Positions 1 through 6,681 of a stretch of 47,302 nucleotides of DNA are shown here, piece after piece (position 1 is the stretch's first letter; each line of letters opens with the position of its first letter). This DNA comes from Salipiger aestuarii (lineage in GTDB: Bacteria; Pseudomonadota; Alphaproteobacteria; Rhodobacterales; Rhodobacteraceae). The stretch covers positions 1 through 47,302 of the forward strand of contig NZ_QLMG01000033.1 of the NCBI RefSeq assembly GCF_003259905.1, read 5' to 3'. Both the position numbers and the translations under genes were made by a program. The notes beneath the pieces were generated by a model. That model did no database searches. It was not told the origin of the DNA and worked only from the letters and a program-made list of their open reading frames with translations.

Positions 1-321
1 CTTCACTCCGTGCTTGCGGGCCTGCCATTTGTTACCCGGCAGTGGTTTGCCTGCAAACCATGAGAGGGCCCCGTCGCCGAGGAACTTGATCCCGGTGCTG
101 TCCACTGCCCGGCAGTGCATTGCGGCCTCGGAGAAGACAGGCGGGGACCGGGCCGGCCCTCATGCGGCGCAAGCCAGGTCATCTCCTTGTCCTGCCACCC
201 TCTTGCACATGCGGGCATGTGCTGCCGGGCAATGGATCAGCAGGGAGCCACGCTGCCTCAGCGCGGCGTTGTAGCTGGGCCAGTTCGTCGTGCGGTAGCG
301 GGCGGGTGAGGGCTTAGTCAT
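1..321 (-). pseudogene. Decayed IS5-family transposase remnant (N-terminal part)
   Basis: Read on the minus strand from an ATG at 321, the first codons give MTKPSPARYRTTNW and later RQRGSLLI, the usual beginning of IS5-family transposases common in Rhodobacteraceae. About 35-40 extra bases then break the frame. The pieces DKEMTW and APHEGRPG follow in another frame, then a further shift and a large internal deletion lead straight to VDSTGIKFLGDG, which carries the first catalytic Asp of the DDE domain, and WQARKHG at the window edge. It is non-functional and cut by the window start. No terminal inverted repeat was recognised near 321-345. A second remnant of the same general type lies at the far right of the window in the same orientation. 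The identification comes from remembered family motifs, not a search. Confidence 0.75.
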
Positions 322-341
322 GCAGCCCATCTAACCACATG

Positions 342-358
342 GATTCACGACGTGAATC
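342..358. repeat. 17-bp inverted repeat over the acyltransferase stop codon
   Basis: Arms GATTCAC and GTGAATC (7 bp) are separated by GAC. The minus-strand stop codon of the acyltransferase (345-347) lies inside the left arm. There is no T-tract, so it is a weak terminator at best; it might instead be a small operator or a chance palindrome. Confidence 0.4.
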
Positions 359-1151
359 CTTCGAAGGTCGAGTTCCGCAACAACGCCGATTTCTTTACCT
401 CGGCGGTGGGAACCCTTTCGCGCAGAACCCGCGCGGGCGTCCCGCCGGCGATCACATCCGGGGGTATCGGCCCGGTGACGACTGAACCTGCTGCGACCGC
501 AGTTCCGGTACCGATGGTGACCCCGTCCATCAGCACCGAATGCGTGCCGACCCAGATGTTGTCCGACAGCACGATGCCTCGGGCGCGATCTTCGCGCAGC
601 GAGCGGTTGATAGTCTTGTCGAACCGGTTGAGGTCGTAATTTCCGCCCCCGACTACATAGGTATAGGCGCTGATCAGGTTGTCCGCACCTATGCGCACCT
701 TGCTGCAGGAAAAGATTTCGGCATTGAACCCGATATTGGCCCTTTCGCCAACGTCGATGTCACCATCCTTGCAACTCAGAATCGAATTGCGGCCAACGAA
801 ACAGTCGTTGGCAATCGCGATCCCGGCGTTTGACGCGCCCTTGGCATCAAGCATCACGTTGTCGTCGATGATCACCCGGTTTCCCAGCCTGATCTTGTGC
901 GGATGGCGCAGCGTGACATTGCGCCCGAAGACAACGCCCCTGCCGCATTCGCCGAGCAACAACGGATACAGTTTGCCGCGAAGCACCAAACCCAGCGCGC
1001 CGGGGATGGAGCTGACGAAAAGCATGATCAACTCGTACTTCACAAGCGGCCACAGGTCACGCGATCCGACGACCATGTCCTGATATTTCTTCATCGCACT
1101 GGTTTTGCGGCCTGCGACCTCATCCTGAACCTTGAACGTGATTTCACTCAT
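345..1151 (-). CDS. Left-handed beta-helix (hexapeptide-repeat) acyltransferase
   Basis: The 268-residue protein is a LbetaH acyltransferase of the WcaF/CysE-like class that probably adds acetyl or another acyl group to a sugar of the exopolysaccharide. Residues about 75-230 show the hexapeptide rhythm ([LIV]-G-x4), for example IRLGNRVIIDD, IGADNLIS and the closing loop VAAGSVVTGPIPPDVIAGGTPARVL, split here by the usual G-TPA motif. The N-terminal part (about 30-65) is hydrophobic and may lie on the membrane. I chose the ATG at 1151 because AAGAGGGGG lies just upstream; the open frame continues to 1442 but only by running inside the upstream gene in a non-coding-looking frame. It is last in a minus-strand unit after the ExoY-like and flippase-like genes, which supports a role in polymer decoration. 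The acyl donor and target sugar cannot be read from the sequence. Confidence 0.85.
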   Translation of the reverse strand: MSEITFKVQDEVAGRKTSAMKKYQDMVVGSRDLWPLVKYELIMLFVSSIPGALGLVLRGKLYPLLLGECGRGVVFGRNVTLRHPHKIRLGNRVIIDDNVMLDAKGASNAGIAIANDCFVGRNSILSCKDGDIDVGERANIGFNAEIFSCSKVRIGADNLISAYTYVVGGGNYDLNRFDKTINRSLREDRARGIVLSDNIWVGTHSVLMDGVTIGTGTAVAAGSVVTGPIPPDVIAGGTPARVLRERVPTAEVKKSALLRNSTFEGFTS

Positions 1152-1200
1152 GCGCGCCCCCTCTTGCGATACGCTTCTGTTTGTTGGAATTCGCCCATCG

Positions 1201-2166
1201 TCATGCCTCACGAAGCCGCTGGACCCCGTCAAGGACGTAGAGCGCCGCGCCGAGCATGGAGGTCGCCAACAGCTGGGCGCGCAGCAACAACGCCACCGCC
1301 AGGCCGTGTTCCAGCTCGGCCCCGACGGGCAGCAGCAGAACGGAAAATGCCCATTCCCACACGCCGATGCCGCCCGGCGTGGTCGGGAGCGCGGCAATGA
1401 TAAGAATGATTGGGGCAACCGCCCAAAGCGACACGAGGTCAAGATGCAGCCCGAGAACCCGCGCCGTGATGTAGATATTGGCCACCGTCAGCAGGTGATA
1501 CAGCAGGGAATAGGCAAAGCTCTGGAAGACGATGCCGGGCGTGGTCCAGAAACTGGCCAGTGCGGTGCGCATCTGGTCCAGCCTTTCCACAAGGCGCGCT
1601 CCGTGCGGGTGTTTTTTGGCTTTCCTCTTCAGCGGCGCGGTCAATCGTTCAGGCGACCAGATCACGGCCACCAGGGCAAGGCATCCGCCCGCGATGATCG
1701 CAATGGAGCCGCTGACAAGCAGATCGTCGTGAATAGACGGGGTTGCCAGAAATCCGATGACCGCCAGCGCCACGAGGGTCAGCAGGCCGGTCAGCCGTTC
1801 CAGAAGGACCGCCGCAAATGATTCAGCCTGCGATCCGATACGTCTACCGACCATATAAGAGCGCGCCAGATCGCCGCCGAGGCTACTCGGCATGAAATTG
1901 TTGAAGAAATAGCCCATGACATAATAGCGCATCAGGCTGGGCAGACCGATGGCGCATGCCCTGTAGCGCAGAAGCACCCGCCATTTGAGACAGCTGGCCC
2001 AGATCAGCGGAACGGGAATTACCAAAACGATCGCCAGGCCAAGCGGTGACAGCCCGGTCAAAAGCGACGTGGCTCCTTGCCAGACGTCTTTGCGGGACAG
2101 CAGCAGCAGCACAAGACCGATCCCGAGGATCAGTTTTATCGAGAAAGCCAGACGGGACCTGTTCAT
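1201..2166 (-). CDS. Integral membrane protein of the LPG_synthase_TM / UPF0104 family
   Basis: The 321-residue polytopic membrane protein has about eight hydrophobic segments. It begins with SIKLILGIGLVLLLL and carries family-typical stretches FFNNFMPSSLGGDLARSY (about residues 90-107) and PTTPGGIGVWEWAF (about 262-275). Members resemble the flippase domain of lysyl-phosphatidylglycerol synthase (MprF, AglD-like) and often sit in polysaccharide or glycolipid clusters. Here it lies between the ExoY-like gene and the acyltransferase, 49 bases upstream of the latter, on the same strand. A role in moving or presenting a lipid-linked intermediate is inference. The soluble aminoacyl-transferase domain of MprF is absent, so this is not a lysyl-PG synthase. 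Confidence 0.85.
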   Translation of the reverse strand: MNRSRLAFSIKLILGIGLVLLLLSRKDVWQGATSLLTGLSPLGLAIVLVIPVPLIWASCLKWRVLLRYRACAIGLPSLMRYYVMGYFFNNFMPSSLGGDLARSYMVGRRIGSQAESFAAVLLERLTGLLTLVALAVIGFLATPSIHDDLLVSGSIAIIAGGCLALVAVIWSPERLTAPLKRKAKKHPHGARLVERLDQMRTALASFWTTPGIVFQSFAYSLLYHLLTVANIYITARVLGLHLDLVSLWAVAPIILIIAALPTTPGGIGVWEWAFSVLLLPVGAELEHGLAVALLLRAQLLATSMLGAALYVLDGVQRLREA

Positions 2167-2273
2167 TCCGCTACCCTTTTGTAAATTTGACGCAAAGCCG
2201 GTCCTGCCACGCGCCGAAACTGACCCGGTGACGGGGCGTCGCCCGCGCGGAACACGCCGTCGCGACAGCGCGT

Positions 2274-3041
2274 CTAGTGGCCGTTTCGTTGCAGACAGAC
2301 CACCGCGGCGGTTTTGACGAGGATCATCAGATCCATGCCAAAGCTCAGGTTTCGAACATATTTTGCGTCAAGGTTCATCCGCTCGTCATAGCCGAGATCA
2401 TTGCGACCAGAGACCTGCCACAGCCCGGTGATGCCGGGGCGCGCCTTGGTATAAGGATGCGCCCAGCCGTAATGCTCCGAGATCTCGTCCGGCGTCACCG
2501 GACGCGGCCCGACAACGCTCATCTGACCCACGAGGACATTGAAGAACTGGGGAAGCTCATCGAGGCTGAGCTTGCGCAGGGTTGTGCCCACGATCGGAAT
2601 GATACGTGGATCCTTGCGCAGTTTGCGCGTCTGTGAAAATTCCGCTGCGGCGGCGCTGTCGGCTCGCAGCAATTCGGCAAGACGCGCGTCGGCATCCACA
2701 ACCATCGTTCGAAATTTCAGGCAGGGAAACAGACGGCCATCCAGGCCCACACGCTGGTGAGCAAACAGCACCGGCCCCTTTGTTCCCAACCGGATGAGCA
2801 GAGCGATGACCAGCATGGGCAAAGCCAGAGAAAGCAGCGCCAGAGTTGCGAAACAGATGTCGAACACGCGCTTTGGAATGCCGCCAGCCGACCGGATGGC
2901 GAAGGCGCGTCGGCGATTGCCCGCGCGGTTTGCTGCTGGGCGTGGAACTGGTAGATGTTGACTAAAATTGACCGCGCTATCCGCGCCACAATCTGAAATA
3001 GTCCTTTCAGATGATGCGCGTTCAAATGATTGCTTCGACAT
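2274..3041 (-). CDS. ExoY/WcaJ-type undecaprenyl-phosphate sugar phosphotransferase (priming enzyme)
   Basis: This 255-residue bacterial sugar transferase (PF02397 type) would start the repeat unit by moving a sugar-1-phosphate onto undecaprenyl phosphate at the inner membrane. One hydrophobic anchor lies at about residues 57-85. The catalytic domain shows KFRTM (about 110), the LRKLSLDELPQFFNVL block with its Asp-Glu pair, VGPRPV, and the C-terminal PGITGLWQVSGR signature. It lacks the long N-terminal multi-TM region of WbaP/WcaJ and so matches the short ExoY/PssA form of alphaproteobacteria. The first 50 residues are polar and poorly conserved. GGGTAG lies before the ATG. It is the first gene of the leftmost minus-strand unit. 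Whether the sugar is galactose, glucose or another cannot be told. Confidence 0.92.
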   Translation of the reverse strand: MSKQSFERASSERTISDCGADSAVNFSQHLPVPRPAANRAGNRRRAFAIRSAGGIPKRVFDICFATLALLSLALPMLVIALLIRLGTKGPVLFAHQRVGLDGRLFPCLKFRTMVVDADARLAELLRADSAAAAEFSQTRKLRKDPRIIPIVGTTLRKLSLDELPQFFNVLVGQMSVVGPRPVTPDEISEHYGWAHPYTKARPGITGLWQVSGRNDLGYDERMNLDAKYVRNLSFGMDLMILVKTAAVVCLQRNGH

Positions 3042-3186
3042 AGCACACTACCCAATCACACAAAAAACAGGGCGGGCTGAACAAAAAAAGCGCGCCGCCA
3101 ACATCTGAAAGATACAACCAGCAATATCCACAGAAAGCTACGCCATAAATATCCGAAACTCAACCCCGCTCGGGTGTCGTATGCCG

Positions 3187-3258
3187 GCAAGGGAATGTTT
3201 CGCCGCGCAAGCAGAGGACCCGGTACCGCGCCTCCGTGACGCGCGGGAGTTCCCTTGC
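3187..3258. repeat. Nested inverted repeat, possible leader RNA structure
   Basis: Outer arms are GCAAGGGAA (3187-3195) and TTCCCTTGC (3250-3258). Inside lie a second pair, CCGCGC and GCGCGG, and a short GAGG/CCTC pair around the palindrome CGGTACCG. Together they could fold into an interrupted hairpin about 72 nt long. It lies about 146 bases upstream of the exoY start. No known riboswitch class was recognised. Confidence 0.35.
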
Positions 3259-3645
3259 ATGTCTGGAATTTGCAGCGTTCCGCGCTAAATAGGCAGCGGT
3301 TTTCGATGGTGTTGTCATCTTATAGCCGTTGCCGGAAAGCGGGGCGACGGGCGGCGTGAAGAAACGATCTGATTGCGGGGCGAACCCGGAATCCGGTAGC
3401 CAGATGGCCGCTCTTCATCCGCAAGAAAGCCGCGCCTCGCCCAAATTTTCGGCGTGAGCCCGGCAGGACGGGCGATAATTTTCCGCACCGTGGCGGATTC
3501 GGAATGATCGCGCCCGACGTGGCCGAATCGGGGAACCTTGACGCGACACATTCAACGCGCGGGGGCATCAGCGGGGCCGCCATAGCGCCCGAACGGCATG
3601 ACCTCCGCCGCTTTGCTCGGCAGGTTTTCGCCCCTTACTTCGGCG

Positions 3646-3661
3646 TTAACGACGAATTAAC
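3646..3661 (+). promoter_or_regulatory. Perfect CtrA-type binding box (TTAA-N7-TTAAC)
   Basis: TTAA at 3646-3649, seven bases, then TTAAC at 3657-3661 match the full alphaproteobacterial CtrA consensus. The box ends 10 bases before a TATAAT, so it would cover the -35 area of a rightward promoter, a usual position for CtrA activation. Binding by CtrA is inferred from the motif only. Confidence 0.55.
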
Positions 3662-3671
3662 CCAATGCGTG

Positions 3672-3677
3672 TATAAT
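3672..3677 (+). promoter_or_regulatory. Consensus -10 element (TATAAT)
   Basis: A perfect TATAAT lies in an otherwise GC-rich region. No good -35 is present at 17 bp, which fits activator dependence through the adjacent CtrA-type box. Transcription would begin near 3684 and read rightward towards the small membrane protein, leaving a leader of about 315 nt. Confidence 0.5.
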
Positions 3678-3999
3678 AGAAGCTTCAGAACCCGATTGTT
3701 TCCGTTGTTTGGGGGGTTTCATGGCTCGGCGTTTGTTTCAGACCGCAAAGGGTACCACTGGCCAGGGTGGATGCTCTTCATACATGACCGATGTATTCGG
3801 GCATTCTGGTCGATCTACCGGGCCAAGGCGTGATTGTTGCGAGCTTTATGCCGCTTCTCAACCTATCGGCGCATTCGTTTCGGACCATATATCTTGTAAG
3901 TTTCGCCACGCATCCCTACTAAGAAAGGATTGCGGATACGAGCTTCAGAGCGGCTTTTTCAGAACAATCCGCGCATTTGACCATGACAGGGATCGGAAC

Positions 4000-4185
4000 A
4001 TGAGGCACTTGTTCATCAGCGCGCCGATCGTTGCACTCGGGCTCAGCGTCGTGCTGTTCCAGTTCGGTGCCGGCTGGTGGTGGATCGCCTGCGCCTTTTT
4101 CCTGACGGCTCCGGCACTTATTGGTCTCGCTGTTTTGCTCTGCAATACCGTGCTGCCCTGCTCTGGTCGCGACTCGGAAGACTAA
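4000..4185 (+). CDS. Small two-TM membrane protein, unknown function
   Basis: The 61-residue protein starts MRHLFISAPIVAL and has two hydrophobic segments (about residues 5-23 and 27-49) joined by a short GAGWWW turn, ending in a polar tail SGRDSED. An AGGGA stretch sits upstream of the ATG at a workable distance. The open frame extends further upstream, but the composition changes sharply at this ATG. It is the first candidate gene downstream of the CtrA-box promoter and precedes the HxH-motif protein on the same strand by about 165 bases. I do not recognise the family. It may help anchor the following two proteins at the membrane, which is a guess from gene order only. Confidence 0.55.
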   Translation: MRHLFISAPIVALGLSVVLFQFGAGWWWIACAFFLTAPALIGLAVLLCNTVLPCSGRDSED

Positions 4186-4351
4186 GCCAAAACCGCCTGC
4201 TTCGCCGACCACCGTGGGCTGATTTGGCATGGCGTCGAAATATGCCGCACTCCGGGGCGGTCACCGTACCAAGCTTGCATTTGCACTTTGTCGAGTCGCA
4301 GACCTGTGCCAGCCTCTCTGCATTGATCGAATGCATTGGAGGACAGGGATT

Positions 4352-5212
4352 TTGCGGGCTGACTTTGTGCATCTCGACACGCCGCCGCCCAATGCGGTGC
4401 TGCAAATTGCGGTCGATACCCACGTTCACCTCTATCCCGGCGCGGATGCTGGCAGGGCGTTGACGGCGGGCTTTGGCAATCTGACCGCCGCGCGGCAAAA
4501 CGCCGACAGGCTTATGCTGGTTCTCACAGAAACATCGCGTGACTGCGCTTTCGAAGACTTGGCGGCCGGCCGTCGCGTGGCCAGAGGCTGGTCATGTGAC
4601 CGGGTCGCGGCAGATCCAGCCGCGCTGCGGGCCACGAACCTGAGAAAAAATAGCCAGGGGCTGCTGTTGCTGGCCGGGCGGCAGATTCAGACGCGCGAAG
4701 GGATCGAAGTTCTTGCCCTTGCGACCAATGAGCGCTTCGAAGACGGTCTGCCGATCCGCACGGTCCTTGCCCAGTTGCACACTCGGCGAATTCCCGCCGT
4801 GCTGCCTTGGGGTGTTGGAAAGTGGTTGGGCAGACGGGGCGCAGAGGTGGAGGACCTGCTGGCCGGGGCAGGGGGGCATGGTCTGATGCTTGGGGACAAC
4901 GCGGGCCGCCCCCGGATCTGGCGGACGCCGTCGCTTTTTTTGCAGGCAATGCGGGATGGGGTGCCGGTCCTGCCCGGTTCCGATCCGTTGCCGCTGCCCG
5001 GCGCAGAGGAAGGGATCGGCGCGTTCGGATGCCAGATCGACGCCCCTCTGGACGAGACGCGCCCCGCATCGTCCCTGCGTGAGCATCTGTTCACCCTGCG
5101 CGGGCAACCCGTCCAGATCGGTAAACGACGCGGGCTGCCCGCGGTGGTAAGCGAACAGATCGCATTGCGCCGTCGCAGGATTCGGACAACGCGGGCAGGG
5201 GGCATATCGTGA
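4352..5212 (+). CDS. Putative metal-dependent hydrolase with N-terminal HxH motif
   Basis: About 286 residues from a TTG start, chosen because GGAGG lies nine bases upstream; ATG at 4331 (no ribosome site) and GTG at 4367 are alternatives. Near the start is VDTHVHLYPG (His about 24 and 26), the D-x-H-x-H opening of amidohydrolase and PHP-type metal enzymes. Other blocks that look conserved are LLAGRQIQTREGIEVLAL, VLPWGVGKW, LGDNAGRP and VLPGSDPLPLPG. The later metal-ligand His residues of classic amidohydrolases are not obvious, so the chemistry is open. Its stop overlaps the start of the following GlpD-like gene as GTGA, so the two are translationally coupled and probably act together. The substrate is unknown; a role in glycerol-phosphate or polymer precursor metabolism would be inference. 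Confidence 0.7.
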   Translation: MRADFVHLDTPPPNAVLQIAVDTHVHLYPGADAGRALTAGFGNLTAARQNADRLMLVLTETSRDCAFEDLAAGRRVARGWSCDRVAADPAALRATNLRKNSQGLLLLAGRQIQTREGIEVLALATNERFEDGLPIRTVLAQLHTRRIPAVLPWGVGKWLGRRGAEVEDLLAGAGGHGLMLGDNAGRPRIWRTPSLFLQAMRDGVPVLPGSDPLPLPGAEEGIGAFGCQIDAPLDETRPASSLREHLFTLRGQPVQIGKRRGLPAVVSEQIALRRRRIRTTRAGGIS

Positions 5213-6669
5213 AACGCGCCACGCTTGAGGCACTCGGGGATGACCCGTTCGATGTGCTGGTGATCGGCGGGGGCATTTATGGCCTGATGGCCGCGCGCGA
5301 TGCGGCGATGCGCGGCCTGCGGACCGCGCTGGTCGAGCGTGACGATTTCGGCGGCGCGACGTCACATAACTCGCTGAAGCTGATGCACGGCGGCATTCGC
5401 TATGTCCAGCATCTGGATATCTCGCGGCTGAGGGCGTCGGCACGGGAGCGCGCCTTCTGGCAGCGGGCTGCCGCGCCGGTGTGCCAGCCGATGGATTTCA
5501 CCATCCCACTGTTCGGTCATGGCATCCGCGGACCCGAGGCCTTTGCCGCGGCGGCTGCGCTCTATACGCTGGCATCGACCGGGTTGCGCGGACCGCTGTA
5601 TCACGGCGCGCGTGCGATCGGCGCGAAGGCCGCGCGTCGACGCCTTGGAGCCTTTGCACCCGAAGAAAGGGTGAGCGGGGGCGGCATCTGGCGTGACGGG
5701 CAGTTGCAGGATGTGAACCGACTGCACATGGCCTGCTTGCGGGCGGCGATTGATGCCGGGGCGCTGGCCGCCAACTACATGGAAGTCTCGGCGCTTGGCG
5801 GTGACGGTGATCGTGTGACTGGCGTGCATCTGCGCGACCGCCTCACAGGGGCCGAGGGCGCAATTCGTGCCGGCGTCACGCTGTCCTGCACCGGAAAGGC
5901 GGCTGCGGCCCTTGCTGGCCCGCATCTGCGTGATCGGTCCCTGTTTACGGGGTTTCTGCGGGCGACGAACCTTGTGATCGACCGCGACACCAGGACGAGC
6001 GGGATCGGGGTGGTCAGTCGCTCGCGATCCGACGCGGTGGTGGAGCGCGGCGGGCGCATGTATTTTTTCACCCCGTGGCAGGGCCACACGATCATCGGGA
6101 CACATGAAAGCAGCGCCGAGGGTGCGGCGGATGCGGATATCGACGATTTATTGACCGAGCTTCAGTTTGCATGCCCGCGGTTGGGTCTGTCGCGCAAGGA
6201 TGTTGTCTGGGTGCATCAGGGGCTGATTCCGGCGGACATAGATGACAGCCGTGGCGCCGTGCAGCGGCAGACACGCGGCAGTCTTCTGGATCATTCGGCG
6301 CAGGGGTTGGACGGCCTGATCAGTGTGGCCGGGGTGAAATACACCACGGCGCGGCTGATTGCCGAACGCGCGGTGGACGCGGCGCTGCGCCAGCTGGACC
6401 GCGACGCGCGGCCCTGCCGCAGCTTTGAAACGCCGCTGCCGGTGGATACCAGCCCCGACCCTGATCCGCGCAGCGACGAACCCGAGGTGCTGGCAGCACG
6501 GTTGCGCCAGGCCGCGCGGGGGGAAATGGCCGTGTCGTTGCAGGATGTCGCGGTGCGACGCACGCTTTGGGCCGAGACAGGCCTGTCGCAGGCACCCGGC
6601 GTGGAAGACCGTCTGCTCCGTGCTGCCGCAATTGCGGGCATTCCCGCTCAGCCTCCGTTGAGGGACTGA
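5209..6669 (+). CDS. FAD-dependent glycerol-3-phosphate dehydrogenase/oxidase family protein
   Basis: The 486-residue GlpD-like flavoprotein has the N-terminal FAD-binding signature VLVIGGGIYGLMAARDAA (about 13-30) and the LVERDDFGG segment. It then shows SHNSLKLMHGGIRYVQ (about 49-64), equivalent to the SSKLIHGGLRYL block of GlpD. Later come FFTPWQGHTIIGTHE and the C-terminal VAGVKYTTARLIAE block typical of this family. It would oxidise glycerol-3-phosphate or a related hydroxy-phosphate, passing electrons to quinone or oxygen. GTG start with a GTGA overlap onto the upstream HxH protein. The separate C-terminal alpha-helical domain of respiratory GlpD appears short. In an exopolysaccharide locus it may serve a glycerol-phosphate substituent pathway, but that is inference. 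It converges with the big RTX gene, leaving 12 bases between stops. Confidence 0.85.
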   Translation: MKRATLEALGDDPFDVLVIGGGIYGLMAARDAAMRGLRTALVERDDFGGATSHNSLKLMHGGIRYVQHLDISRLRASARERAFWQRAAAPVCQPMDFTIPLFGHGIRGPEAFAAAAALYTLASTGLRGPLYHGARAIGAKAARRRLGAFAPEERVSGGGIWRDGQLQDVNRLHMACLRAAIDAGALAANYMEVSALGGDGDRVTGVHLRDRLTGAEGAIRAGVTLSCTGKAAAALAGPHLRDRSLFTGFLRATNLVIDRDTRTSGIGVVSRSRSDAVVERGGRMYFFTPWQGHTIIGTHESSAEGAADADIDDLLTELQFACPRLGLSRKDVVWVHQGLIPADIDDSRGAVQRQTRGSLLDHSAQGLDGLISVAGVKYTTARLIAERAVDAALRQLDRDARPCRSFETPLPVDTSPDPDPRSDEPEVLAARLRQAARGEMAVSLQDVAVRRTLWAETGLSQAPGVEDRLLRAAAIAGIPAQPPLRD

Positions 6670-6681
6670 GCCGATAACGGC

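Larger units (their letters stand above)
3042..3999. other. 958-bp intergenic region without a convincing gene
   Basis: This stretch separates the minus-strand exoY unit from the plus-strand small-protein/HxH/GlpD unit. It holds the promoter region of exoY (AT-rich at 3045-3175), a nested inverted repeat at 3187-3258, a perfect CtrA-type box at 3646-3661 and a consensus -10 at 3672-3677. Open frames here (for example 3320-3583 minus and 3504-3833 plus) are rich in Arg, Pro and Cys and show no recognisable domain. A frame open from GGGGGG-ATG at 3721 runs in phase into the small membrane protein, but its first 93 codons look non-coding. Confidence 0.6.

Noticed and set aside
3721-3999. Extension of the small membrane protein to an ATG at 3721 with a GGGGGG leader
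   Set aside because: The 93 added residues are Cys/Arg/Gly-rich without hydrophobic or domain pattern, and composition changes at 4000. Kept only as a possible leader.
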